Positions 8,905 to 17,181 of a DNA stretch of 48,770 nt are shown here, in pieces. Source of the stretch: Proteobacteria bacterium UBA6920. Lineage in GTDB: Bacteria; Pseudomonadota; Gammaproteobacteria; SG8-11. The translations under genes were made by a program, and so were the position numbers. Within the stretch, counting starts at the first letter, position 1. Each line of letters begins with the position of its first letter. The stretch spans positions 9,435 to 58,204 of the forward strand of contig DKAS01000061.1 of the NCBI GenBank assembly GCA_002448875.1, given 5' to 3'. The notes beneath the pieces were generated by a model that made no database searches, was not told the DNA's origin, and saw only the letters and a program-made list of their open reading frames with translations.

Positions 8905-9464
8905 GGGTTTGCAGGCGATTTTCTACAGCAAAACATGTTCCACTTTGCGACCCGCTGACCGCGGCACTCTGCCCGCTGCAGGCAGCGCCGGGCGAATTTC
9001 GCGTCGAAATTTTCCCCAACCACCATTATAATGGCCGCCCGATTGCCGCCGGCGATGACAGCGAAGACGCCGGTGAAACGCCCGCCAGGACAAGTCAAAT
9101 ATATGGCGCGCTCTTGTCGCATGACCCACGCCACGCTGGGATCAAAGGCGCCTGCATTCCAGCGGAACGCATTGACCGGAGGATTTTGCGTGGTGTATAC
9201 GGTGATAACATTAGCACATACACCTTCGGCGGATGTAGAATTTACCCGTACCAGCTTCCGGTCCGAAGTTTGCAGAACAAGGGGAGCTACAGCCTATCGG
9301 CATCACGCCCATAAAAGCTGTAATGACATAGAGCGCAGCGGCCACGAACTGATTCCCGGGCAGGGGTAGTCACCACCGCCCCGGCCAGAGTCCAGAAAAT
9401 AAACGGTGATTAGTATCATGAGCCGAAACAACAGAACTAAAATGCACCAGGTGTCTGACCAGCA
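8905..9464. other. divergent intergenic region between ACP and chorismatase
   Basis: About 560 bp with no recognisable gene. Short open frames on both strands (for example 9031-9369 plus and 8898-9134 minus) show no family features and no ribosome sites. The region must hold the control signals of the divergent chorismatase; no convincing -35/-10 pair for it was found by eye. Confidence 0.5.
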
Positions 9465-10523
9465 ATGCCATTGACTACCCAGAACGCCGCCGTTCCTTCC
9501 GCTTTGCAGGCTCTGCGGGATCAGCCGATGCCCACGGAAGTGCTGTACGTGCCGCGTGCCGAAGTGCAGTCCACCGTCGCCGGTCTGACCCATCCGCCGC
9601 TGGCCATTATCGATTACAGCGGCCAGCCCCCCAGGCCCGACCACGCCTCGCCGGTAATGCACATCCATGTGGAACTGCCGCAGTTGGCGCCACAGGAGCT
9701 GGTGGAAATCTGGAAATCCAATTCCCCGGTACAGATGAGCCGGCATGATAATTGGCATCTGGCGCGCAACGATCAGGTGCTGTTCGCCAGCGTCGAACTG
9801 GAGGACCATCCCGAACGACCGATCGAAGACGCCGCCATCCTGCACTATCAGCACCTGTTCCGCCTGATTCAGGAGCAAGGCTATCCGCACCTGCTGCGCA
9901 TGTGGAACTACTTCCCGGCGATGAATGAAGAACCCGGCGGCCTGGAACGCTACAAGCAGTTTTGCGTCGGCCGCCACCGCGCGTTCGAGCAGCGGGAGCG
10001 CAACTTTGAACGCTCCCTGCCCGCTGCCAGCGCCATCGGCACCCAATCGGGCCACAAGTTCGTCATCTATTTCCTGGCATCCCGGCTGCCGGGGGTGCAG
10101 GTGGAAAACCCGCGCCAGGTCAGCGCGTTCTGCTATCCGCCACTGTACGGACCAGCCAGCCCGTCCTTTTCCCGAGGCGTCGCCTGCCGCTGGGCCGACG
10201 GCGAACAGCTGTTCCTGTCAGGCACCGCCAGCGTGGTCGGTCACGAGACCGTGCACCAGGGTCAGGTACGGCAGCAGCTGGAAGAGACCCTGACCAATAT
10301 ATCCGTGCTCTGCGATCACGCCAACGCCGGCGGCGCCTTCAGCGGCAGCCTGGACAACCTGACCGGCATCAAAGTGTATGTTCGCCACCGTGAACACTAC
10401 GAACTCATCCGCAGCGTCCTCGAAGCGCGCTTTGCCGGCGCCGGCCCCATCCTTTACGTCCTCGGCGACATCTGTCGCGCCGATCTGCTGCTGGAAATCG
10501 AGGGTGTATTCAATCTGCGCTAG
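9465..10523 (+). CDS. chorismatase, XanB2/FkbO/Hyg5 family (hydroxybenzoate supply)
   Basis: 352-residue protein similar to the chorismatase/'pteridine-dependent dioxygenase-like' family. These enzymes hydrolyse chorismate to 3-hydroxybenzoate, 4-hydroxybenzoate or a dihydrodihydroxy acid plus pyruvate. Family-like stretches are RMWNYFPAMNEE, ERYKQFCVGRHRAF, FVIYFLASRLPG, ENPRQVSAFCYPPLYGP, PSFSRG and LFLSGTASVVGHETVHQGQ; the RidA-like C-terminal half (NLTGIKVYVRHREHY) is also present. In Xanthomonas XanB2 feeds xanthomonadin synthesis, and placement beside an aryl polyene operon suggests the same here. Product regiochemistry cannot be read from the sequence. Start ATG 9465 has no strong ribosome site; it gives a normal family length. 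Confidence 0.85.
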   Translation: MPLTTQNAAVPSALQALRDQPMPTEVLYVPRAEVQSTVAGLTHPPLAIIDYSGQPPRPDHASPVMHIHVELPQLAPQELVEIWKSNSPVQMSRHDNWHLARNDQVLFASVELEDHPERPIEDAAILHYQHLFRLIQEQGYPHLLRMWNYFPAMNEEPGGLERYKQFCVGRHRAFEQRERNFERSLPAASAIGTQSGHKFVIYFLASRLPGVQVENPRQVSAFCYPPLYGPASPSFSRGVACRWADGEQLFLSGTASVVGHETVHQGQVRQQLEETLTNISVLCDHANAGGAFSGSLDNLTGIKVYVRHREHYELIRSVLEARFAGAGPILYVLGDICRADLLLEIEGVFNLR

Positions 10524-11388
10524 ACCGCTGGCCCGCGGTCGCGGCACGACTCTCCGCCACCTGCCATGCGCCGCCGCGCTGCTGATGCTGCTGGCGGCAA
10601 CCGCGCCGACGGCCCGCGGGCAAATGGTACCCCTGTGGGAAGGGGGTCTGGGCGTGGCGGCCCTGTATATGCCGGACTACCGCGGCTCCAAGCACTATCA
10701 GAGCTATGTTCTGCCCATTCCCTACCTGGTTTATCGCGGCGAAAAGCTGCGCCTGGACCGGCAGGGATTGCGTGGCGTCCTATTTGACTCGGACAGGATA
10801 TATTTCGACGTCAGCGTCGCCGGCTCGGCGCCGGTGAACAGCCGCGACAATAAACGTCGCGCCGGCATGGACGATCTGGACCCGGCACTGCAGCTGGGGC
10901 CCTCGCTCAAGATCAATGTCTACGGCCGGGAAGAAACCCGCAAATTCATCACCCTCGCCTTGCCGGTGCGCAAGGTGGTCACCACCAACTTCGCCCGTTA
11001 CGAAGGCCAGGGTTACGTCAGCAACCCGCTGATCAACTTCAATTACGGCGCCTTCCAGCCGCTGGACTGGAACCTGGGACTGTCCTGGGGACCCTTGTTC
11101 GCCGACCAGCAGTATCACGACTACTTCTACTCAGTGAGCGCCGCCGACGCCACGCCGCAACGGCCGGAATACCATGCCCGCAGCGGCTACAGCGGCAGTC
11201 GCCTGACGTTTACCCTCAGCTCCACCCTCGGCAGTTACTGGCTGGCCACGTTCGCCATCTACGATAATCTGCACGGGGCGGTGATCGACGACAGCCCGCT
11301 GGTGGACAGCAAACAATCCTATTTCCTCGGCTTCAGCGCCGCCTGGCTGTTCGGCAAGTCCACCGAGCTGGTACCGGAACGGGACTGA
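10504..11388 (+). CDS. MipA/OmpV family outer-membrane protein
   Basis: Beta-barrel protein of about 294 residues resembling MipA/OmpV. Seen: a hydrophobic export segment (AAALLMLLAATAPTARGQ), GVAALYMPDYRGSKHYQSY..PIPYLVYRGEKLRLDRQG, characteristic of the family, then alternating strands to a C-terminal SAAWLFGKSTELVPERD. No ATG lies in a suitable place; the GTG at 10504 is proposed because it leaves a positively charged n-region before the hydrophobic core, and it overlaps the end of the chorismatase by 20 nt. A longer frame from ATG 10378 lies wholly inside the chorismatase. The coupling to the chorismatase suggests, without proof, a role in pigment placement or envelope maintenance. Confidence 0.75.
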   Translation: MYSICARPLARGRGTTLRHLPCAAALLMLLAATAPTARGQMVPLWEGGLGVAALYMPDYRGSKHYQSYVLPIPYLVYRGEKLRLDRQGLRGVLFDSDRIYFDVSVAGSAPVNSRDNKRRAGMDDLDPALQLGPSLKINVYGREETRKFITLALPVRKVVTTNFARYEGQGYVSNPLINFNYGAFQPLDWNLGLSWGPLFADQQYHDYFYSVSAADATPQRPEYHARSGYSGSRLTFTLSSTLGSYWLATFAIYDNLHGAVIDDSPLVDSKQSYFLGFSAAWLFGKSTELVPERD

Positions 11389-11401
11389 GCGCAGGCGCCG
11401 C

Positions 11402-12217
11402 ATGCCCGAACTGCCGGAAGTCGAAACCACCCGCCGCGGCATCGCGCCGCATCTGCAGGGACGGCGCATCGCCCGGGTGATCGTGCGCCAGCCGCGGCTG
11501 CGCTGGCCGGTGCCGCGTAATATCAACAGCGAGACCGCCGGAGCGACGGTGCAGGCGGTGCAACGCCGCGGCAAGTACCTGTTGCTGACCCTGGACGGCG
11601 GCACCCTGATCCTGCACCTGGGCATGTCCGGCAGCCTGCAGGTGCTGGCGGCGGACACCCCCGCCGGCAAGCACGATCACCTCGACATCGTACTCAGCGA
11701 CGGTCGTTGCCTGCGCCTGCACGATCCACGGCGCTTCGGCGCCGTGCTGTGGACCCGTCAGGACCCGCAGCAGCACAAACTGCTGGCACAGCTGGGACCG
11801 GAACCGCTGAGCGCGGCGTTCGACGCCGCCTGCCTGTACGCCAGCACGCGCAAGCGGCACTGCGATATCAAATCACTGATCATGAATTCACAGATTGTGG
11901 TCGGGGTGGGAAATATCTACGCTTGCGAAGCGCTGTTCCTGGCCGGCATTCGCCCGTCGCTGCGCGCCTCCCGCCTGTCGGCGGCGCGCAGCGCGCGACT
12001 GGTGGACGCCATCAAGGATGTACTGCGCAAGGCCATTGCCGCCGGCGGCACCACTCTGCGCGACTTCACCGACAGCGACGGCAGGCCAGGTTACTTCAAG
12101 CAACAGCTGCAGGTCTACGGCCGTGAAGGCCAGCCCTGCGTCAATTGCGGACACCCCGTCAAACGGCAGGTCAGCGGGGGACGCTCCACGTTCTACTGCG
12201 CCCACTGCCAGCGCTGA
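11402..12217 (+). CDS. mutM: formamidopyrimidine-DNA glycosylase (Fpg/MutM)
   Basis: 271-residue base-excision repair enzyme that removes oxidised purines such as 8-oxoguanine and nicks the abasic site. Seen: N-terminal MPELPEVETTRRGI with the catalytic Pro2 and Glu3, the conserved Lys in RRGKYLLL, HLGMSGSL, HDPRRFGAVLW, the helix-two-turn-helix IVVGVGNIYACEALF, and the C-terminal Cys4 zinc finger CVNCGHPVKR...GRSTFYCAHCQR with its DNA-contacting Arg. Length is normal. It begins 13 bp after the MipA-like gene and may be cotranscribed. A housekeeping gene marking this side of the locus as core genome. Confidence 0.97.
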   Translation: MPELPEVETTRRGIAPHLQGRRIARVIVRQPRLRWPVPRNINSETAGATVQAVQRRGKYLLLTLDGGTLILHLGMSGSLQVLAADTPAGKHDHLDIVLSDGRCLRLHDPRRFGAVLWTRQDPQQHKLLAQLGPEPLSAAFDAACLYASTRKRHCDIKSLIMNSQIVVGVGNIYACEALFLAGIRPSLRASRLSAARSARLVDAIKDVLRKAIAAGGTTLRDFTDSDGRPGYFKQQLQVYGREGQPCVNCGHPVKRQVSGGRSTFYCAHCQR

Positions 12218-12229
12218 CGCCAGCAGCCA

Positions 12230-12442
12230 TCAGGCGGCGCGGTTAAGCGCTTCCAGCAGCTGCTTCATATTCATACTGTGAATATCGCCCGGCGTTTCTC
12301 CGCTGCCCTGGATCGCCCGGCGCACCGCTTCAGCGAAAGAGATGCCCTCGCGCTGCGCGCTGGCGTTGAGTTTGCGCACCAGTTCCGAGGGCAGAAGTTT
12401 CGCCTCAAACTGCTGCAGTTGCGAATGTGTCGTCGATTTCAT
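12230..12442 (-). CDS. small orphan protein, possible ribbon-helix-helix type
   Basis: 70-residue soluble protein starting MKSTTHSQLQQFEAKLLPSE. The segment LPSELVRKLNASAQREGISFAEAVRRAIQG has the spacing of a CopG/Arc ribbon-helix-helix domain (short strand, then two helices), which would make it a DNA-binding regulator or antitoxin. No toxin-like partner is adjacent, as its neighbours are mutM (convergent) and a LysR gene. The gene is in the same direction as the LysR gene, about 120 bp downstream of it. Function not recognised with certainty. Confidence 0.55.
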   Translation of the reverse strand: MKSTTHSQLQQFEAKLLPSELVRKLNASAQREGISFAEAVRRAIQGSGETPGDIHSMNMKQLLEALNRAA

Positions 12443-12559
12443 GCTAGTGCCTCGCGTGTAAAAGTCTCACCGGCAAATGCCGCCTGTATCAAACTATCGA
12501 CAGGCACCGGCGCGACCGCAGCGGGCAATGCGCCGAAGCGTGACCGCCATCACAAAAAC

Positions 12560-13459
12560 TCACACCAGCGCCTGCCGGTAGGGCTGTTCGGCAAACCACT
12601 GACAGAGAAAATTCATCAAGACACGGATGCGGCTGTTGCTTTGCACATCGCGGTGGCACACCACCCAGAACTCGAGACTGGGCAGCGGCACCCAGCGCAT
12701 GATGTGCTGCAGCTCCGGCCAGTGCACCGCCAGGTCGCAATGGGTGGCGACGATACCGGCGCCGGCCCGGGCCAGGTGTATCTGCATCAGCATGTGATCG
12801 GTGCGCAGGGGAAAATCGCTGCGCGCGAACTGATAGCCCTGGCGGGCGGCGCCGTCGATGAAATCCATGTCCTGGTCGAAACCGATGATCGTATGGTGCC
12901 GCAAATCCTCGACGGAGGCCGGCTCCCCGTACTGGCGCACATAGTCGTGGTGAGCGTAGAAACCCAGCGCCAGATCGGGCAGGCGCCGTGCTACCAGATC
13001 CGGCTGCTCCGGCCGGAACATGCGCAGCGCGATATCCGCTTCGCGCTTGCTCAGACTGCTGGCGCGGTTGCTGATTACCACCTCCAGCTGCACCGCCGGA
13101 TGCGCCCGGCGAAACTCCGCCAGCGCCGCCGGCAGCAGGTAGATGCCGACGATTTCATTGACGCTGATGCGCACCTCCCCCTCCAGATCCTGCGCCATGC
13201 CCGACACCTGGCGATCAAAGCGCTCCGCCGCCTCGGCCATGTGCTGCGCCGTTTCCAGCAGCGACAGGCCGGCCTCGGTGATCTGCACCCCCTGCGTGGT
13301 GCGGCGAAACAAGTTCAGGCGAGTTACCTCTTCCAGCTGTTGTATGGCCCGGGTGAGCGTGGGCTGGGAAACTCCCACCTGGCGGGCGGCGGCGCTCAGG
13401 CTGCCGGCCTGCGCCACGGCGAGAAATAATTTGATCCCGGTCCAGTCCAGGTTATTCAT
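12560..13459 (-). CDS. LysR-family transcriptional regulator
   Basis: 299-residue LysR protein. Seen: N-terminal winged helix-turn-helix (residues about 4-62, with KLFLAVAQAGSLSAAARQVGVSQPTLTRAIQQLE written here in words as the typical AQAGSLSAAA..VGVSQPTLTR pattern), a linker helix, then a periplasmic-binding-protein-like effector domain with GEVRISVNEIVG, a common start for this domain. It is divergent from the NAD(P)-binding reductase at 13553, the usual LysR arrangement, so it probably controls that gene and itself. The effector is unknown. Confidence 0.93.
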   Translation of the reverse strand: MNNLDWTGIKLFLAVAQAGSLSAAARQVGVSQPTLTRAIQQLEEVTRLNLFRRTTQGVQITEAGLSLLETAQHMAEAAERFDRQVSGMAQDLEGEVRISVNEIVGIYLLPAALAEFRRAHPAVQLEVVISNRASSLSKREADIALRMFRPEQPDLVARRLPDLALGFYAHHDYVRQYGEPASVEDLRHHTIIGFDQDMDFIDGAARQGYQFARSDFPLRTDHMLMQIHLARAGAGIVATHCDLAVHWPELQHIMRWVPLPSLEFWVVCHRDVQSNSRIRVLMNFLCQWFAEQPYRQALV

Positions 13460-13500
13460 ATATGAATCTCCGCCATGATTTTATATCTATAGCACTTATA
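13454..13500. promoter_or_regulatory. palindromes between the LysR gene and its divergent target
   Basis: A perfect 14-bp palindrome ATTCATATATGAAT (13454-13467) covers the LysR start codon, and TATAGCACTTATA (13488-13500) fits the LysR T-N11-A pattern with TATA arms. Both lie in the 93-bp divergent gap and are candidate operators. Confidence 0.45.
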
Positions 13501-13552
13501 TATTCGCATTGCCATACTTCTTTCCACAGACACCCCTGAGGAGAGATCACCC

Positions 13553-14485
13553 ATGAAAAAAGCACTAATTTTAGGCTATCGCGGCAATTTCGGCGGCCAT
13601 ATGGCCAAGGCGCTGTTGCAGCAAGGCTGGCAGCTGCGCGCCCTGCTGCGCTCACCGGCCGCGGTGGACGCCGCGGTGGACGCCGCGGTGGAATGCGTCC
13701 ACGGCGATGTGGCCGACCTGCAAACCCTGCGGCAAGCCGCCCAGGGCGTGGACCTCATGGTGTACGGCATCAGCCCGGCCGGCTACGACTGGGAAAACAA
13801 GGCACTGCCCTGGCTGGAAAACGCGGCCACCGTTGCCGAAGAACTGGGCCTCACCCTGGTGTTTCCGGGCAACGTCTACATCTACGACCCGGCCGACGGA
13901 CCCACCTTCACCGAGTCCAGCCGCCATCGGCCGCCGGCCGACCTGGGCCGGATTCGCGTGGCGATGGAACAGCGGCTGCAGACCGCCAGCACCCGGGGAG
14001 CACGGGTGATTGTCCTGCGCGCCGGCGATTTCATCGGCACCGGCAGCCCCAGCAACTGGATCAACCACTTGATCAAGAAAACGGCGCGGGGCTACCAGGT
14101 GCAGGCCGCCGGCCCGCGGGAACTGATCCATACCTGGGCCTACCTGCCGGACGTGGCGCGCACCCTGGGCGCCCTGATCGAACGCCGCCAACAATTGCCG
14201 GCCTACGCGGAGTTCAACTACCACGGCTACCGCGCCAGCTTCACCGATCTGGCGTCGGCAATGGCCGCCGCCAGCGGTAAAGCGGTGACGGTCTCGGCCT
14301 TTCCCTGGTGGTTCTTCCGCCTGCTGGCGCCGGTGTCGGTGTTATTCCGCAACCTGGTGCGCATGCGTTACCTGTGGCAGCGGGAAATCAATCTCGATGA
14401 CAGCCGCCTGCGTGCCCTGCTGGGTACCGAGCTGTACCACACGCCGCTGCCGCAGGCCCTGCGCGACAGCGGACTGGCGTCCTGA
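13553..14485 (+). CDS. NAD(P)-binding Rossmann-fold reductase/epimerase-like protein
   Basis: 310-residue atypical/extended SDR. The N-terminus MKKALILGYRGNFGGHMAKALL carries a GxxGxxGG-type nucleotide-binding loop, followed by VHGDVADLQTL and, further on, GNVYIYDPADG, with an Asp-rich loop and IVLRAGDFIGTG. The canonical YxxxK is not obvious (VYIYDPADG lies near the expected position). Similar proteins are annotated as NAD-dependent epimerases or NmrA-like sensors. A strong ribosome site (GAGGAG) precedes ATG 13553. A 12-bp unit (GCGGTGGACGCC) is tandemly repeated at 13661-13684, giving AAVDAAVDAAVE. Probably regulated by the divergent LysR protein. Substrate unknown. Confidence 0.78.
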   Translation: MKKALILGYRGNFGGHMAKALLQQGWQLRALLRSPAAVDAAVDAAVECVHGDVADLQTLRQAAQGVDLMVYGISPAGYDWENKALPWLENAATVAEELGLTLVFPGNVYIYDPADGPTFTESSRHRPPADLGRIRVAMEQRLQTASTRGARVIVLRAGDFIGTGSPSNWINHLIKKTARGYQVQAAGPRELIHTWAYLPDVARTLGALIERRQQLPAYAEFNYHGYRASFTDLASAMAAASGKAVTVSAFPWWFFRLLAPVSVLFRNLVRMRYLWQREINLDDSRLRALLGTELYHTPLPQALRDSGLAS

Positions 14486-14620
14486 GGCGGCACGGCCCAC
14501 CGGGGGCAGGGTCGTCGGTGCTGATGTTATGGTAAATCCTGCGGGAACGATTTGAATCCGCCTGCCTGAACGCATATGATTTTCGCCGGCAGGACGGCAG
14601 ACAACCCTAAGGAAAACTCC

Positions 14621-16618
14621 ATGACCCAGCAGCATCGCACGCACCGCGCCCCCGGTTTTTCATTCAGCCCGTGCTCCGGCCTGCGCTGCCTGGCGCCGTG
14701 GCTGCTCGCCGCCCTGTTGCTAGGCGCCTGCGACAGCGGCGGTGGCCAGGGCGGTGCCGACAGCGGACTGCTCCCCCCGGCCAATGTGCGCGCCAGCCAG
14801 AATCAGGGCAATATCACCCTCAGCTGGGACCCGGTGGCGGGCGCCACGTCCTACACCCTCTACCTGGCCAGCCAGCCGGGCATCAATGCACGCAACTATG
14901 GCGCACGGGCCAACGGCCGACGTCATGAAGGCATCAGCGGCACCCAGATCACGGTGCCGGGCACCTTCCGCAATCACACGCCGTATTACTTCGCGGTCAG
15001 CGCCAGCGATGGCAAGGGCGAAGGCGCGACCTCCCGCGCGATCTCCCTGACCATCGACATACCGCCGCCAGCCTTCGCCGCGCTGCCCACCCTCAGCGCC
15101 GACGCGCCCAGCGCCGACACGCCACTGGCAAGACTGCTGACCGTCAACGCCACCAGCAACTGCAGGGTCAGCGTGGTGCTGAGCAACGATACGCAGTCGC
15201 TGCGCATCGACTTCAACGATTACGGTCTCGAGCACAGCCTGCCGTTGCTCGGACTGCGCGCCGGCACCACTTACACCACGACCGTGCAACTGATCAATCG
15301 CGCCGACGAAAAACTCGACGCCGAGCGTAATTTGCTGCTGACCACCGCGCCACTGCCCGACGGTTTCCCGGCCATCGACGCCAACGGCCTGGCGTCGCGC
15401 ATGGAGCCGGGTTTTACCCTGTTCAATGTCATTCCCGAGGGCGATACCAATAAATTGTTCCGCCACCTGCTGGTAGCGGTGGATGCCGCCGGCAAGGTCG
15501 TCTGGTATCAACGCGGCGCGGAATATCTCGATGTGCGCCAGCAGGCCGATGGCAATCTCATGGTCATGGAGGGTAATAGCCTGGTGGAAATGACCATGCT
15601 GGGCGAGCACCTGCGCGAGTGGAAAGCCGTGGGCGCCGGCGGCAACCCCGGCCAGGCGATACCGGTGCAGGCCGAGGTCTTCCACCATGACATGACTCCC
15701 ATGCCCAACGGCCACTTCCTGACCCTGTCCATCGAAACCCGCAACTATGACCAGTACCCCAGCAGCGAGACGGATATCACCAGTCCGCCGGCGCCGGCGC
15801 TGGTGGTAGGCGATGTGGTGGTGGAATTCGCCGCCGACGGCAGCGTGGTCCAGCAGTGGAAATTGCTGGACATGCTGGATCCCTTGCGCATCGGCTACGG
15901 CTCAGTGGACCTCAACTACTGGGATGTCAAATACCCCAACCAGGACCCCAAGGACTGGGCGCACGCCAATGCGGTACTGTACGACGCCAGCGACGACAGC
16001 ATCATCGTCAGCCTGCGTCACCAGGATGCTATCGTCAAGTTCGGCCGCGAAAACGGCGAGTTGCGCTGGATTCTGGGTCCGCATGACAACTGGGATGCAA
16101 CGCGTTTCGGCCCCTACCTGCTGACCCCGCTGGGCAACGAGCAGTATTTCTTCCCCTTCCATCCCCATGCGCCGGCGGTGATGAGCAACGGCCACATCCT
16201 GGTGTTCGACAATGGCAACGAACGCGCCAGCCCGCCGCAGCCGAAAATGGCCGCTGGCGTCAGTTTCAGCCGCGCCGCCGAATACGAGATCGACGCGCAG
16301 GCGAAGACGGTCAAACTGGTGTGGCAGTACGGTGAAAACGCCAGTCCGCGCCGCTTTTCACCGTTTCTCGGCGACGCCGACGAGCTGCCGATCACCGGCA
16401 ATATCCTTATCACCTTCGGCAGTCTGATCGACACGAACAATACCTACACCGCTGCTATTCTCGAAACTCCGCACACGGCGGACGCCAGCCCGGTACTGCA
16501 ACTGACCGTGACCGATCCCGTGGCCAGCGGTGGCCTGGCGGGCTGGCGTGTGTATCGCGCCGAGCGCATCCCCGACCTGTACAGCAGCAGCCAGGCCAGG
16601 ATTACCTACCTGCCATGA
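14621..16618 (+). CDS. arylsulfotransferase-like lipoprotein with an N-terminal FnIII domain
   Basis: 665 residues from ATG 14621 (AAGGA ribosome site 8 nt upstream; the in-frame ATG at 14576 lacks one). Signal peptide with lipobox LLLGAC, so a membrane-anchored lipoprotein. After a glycine-rich linker a fibronectin type III-like domain is visible (PPANVRASQ..ITLSWDPVAGATSYTLY..YYFAVSASD). The rest matches the arylsulfate sulfotransferase (ASST) propeller pattern: repeated strands with VVWYQRGAEYLDVRQQADGN, His-containing motifs VFHHDMTPMPNGH, DWAHANAVLYD and FPFHPHAPAVMSNGHILVFDNGN. ASST enzymes move sulfate between phenols via a histidine; His residues in these motifs are candidates. Whether the enzyme is active is not known. 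The stop overlaps the next start (ATGA). Confidence 0.8.
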   Translation: MTQQHRTHRAPGFSFSPCSGLRCLAPWLLAALLLGACDSGGGQGGADSGLLPPANVRASQNQGNITLSWDPVAGATSYTLYLASQPGINARNYGARANGRRHEGISGTQITVPGTFRNHTPYYFAVSASDGKGEGATSRAISLTIDIPPPAFAALPTLSADAPSADTPLARLLTVNATSNCRVSVVLSNDTQSLRIDFNDYGLEHSLPLLGLRAGTTYTTTVQLINRADEKLDAERNLLLTTAPLPDGFPAIDANGLASRMEPGFTLFNVIPEGDTNKLFRHLLVAVDAAGKVVWYQRGAEYLDVRQQADGNLMVMEGNSLVEMTMLGEHLREWKAVGAGGNPGQAIPVQAEVFHHDMTPMPNGHFLTLSIETRNYDQYPSSETDITSPPAPALVVGDVVVEFAADGSVVQQWKLLDMLDPLRIGYGSVDLNYWDVKYPNQDPKDWAHANAVLYDASDDSIIVSLRHQDAIVKFGRENGELRWILGPHDNWDATRFGPYLLTPLGNEQYFFPFHPHAPAVMSNGHILVFDNGNERASPPQPKMAAGVSFSRAAEYEIDAQAKTVKLVWQYGENASPRRFSPFLGDADELPITGNILITFGSLIDTNNTYTAAILETPHTADASPVLQLTVTDPVASGGLAGWRVYRAERIPDLYSSSQARITYLP

Positions 16619-17115
16619 GCGCCTTCAGTTTGGACAGCGCCGAAGCGCTGACAGTCACGGACGAGGAACTGCAGCAGTTGCTGTCTACGGTCTACGTCGA
16701 GGGTGGTTATACCGATCCGCAGCGGGCGGTCAGCATGTTCGCCGGCCCGGCGGTGCGCGCCCGCGGCCAGCTGCTGTGCGCGCGTCACCAGCCCGACGGC
16801 GCCCTGGCCGGCAGCGTGATCGTCGTCTTTCCCGGATCGGCGGCGCGCCGTCTGGCGCAGGGCGACGAATGCGAAATGCACCTGCTGGCCGTCCATCCGA
16901 GCTATCGCCGCCACGGCCTGGGCCGGCGGCTGGTGCATGCCGCACTCGAGCGCATGGCCGCCGCCGGCTATCGGCAAATGCTGTTATACACCCAGACCAG
17001 CATGCACCCGGCGCACCGCCTGTACACCACCTGCGGCTTCAGCCCGGTGCCGACGCGCGACTTCCGGCAGAACGACCGCGACTATCGAGTATTTGAGAAA
17101 ACTCTTACCCCCTGA
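16615..17115 (+). CDS. GNAT-family N-acetyltransferase
   Basis: 166-residue acetyltransferase. The acetyl-CoA binding motif A is seen as LLAVHPSYRRHGLGRRLVHAAL (V/L-hP-x-x-R-x-x-G-x-G pattern), followed by YRQMLLYTQTSMHPAHRLYTTCGFSPV, the usual motif B with the terminal Tyr-x-x-x-GF. Start ATG overlaps the stop of the ASST-like gene by 4 nt, indicating cotranslation. Substrate unknown. Confidence 0.88.
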   Translation: MSAFSLDSAEALTVTDEELQQLLSTVYVEGGYTDPQRAVSMFAGPAVRARGQLLCARHQPDGALAGSVIVVFPGSAARRLAQGDECEMHLLAVHPSYRRHGLGRRLVHAALERMAAAGYRQMLLYTQTSMHPAHRLYTTCGFSPVPTRDFRQNDRDYRVFEKTLTP

Positions 17116-17181
17116 ACACCGGCAGGCAGCAAAACCCGGGAGGCGATGGCAACCGCCGGGTCGCACCCTGGCATCGGTTGC

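Noticed and set aside
9031..9369. 112-codon plus-strand frame in the gap before the chorismatase
   Set aside because: No domain, no ribosome site, and overlaps other equally featureless frames.
17117..17180. Possible terminator hairpin between the convergent GNAT and alg8 genes
   Set aside because: Only about 6 bp of stem (ACCCGG/CCGGGT) around a long loop and no T-run; too weak to call.
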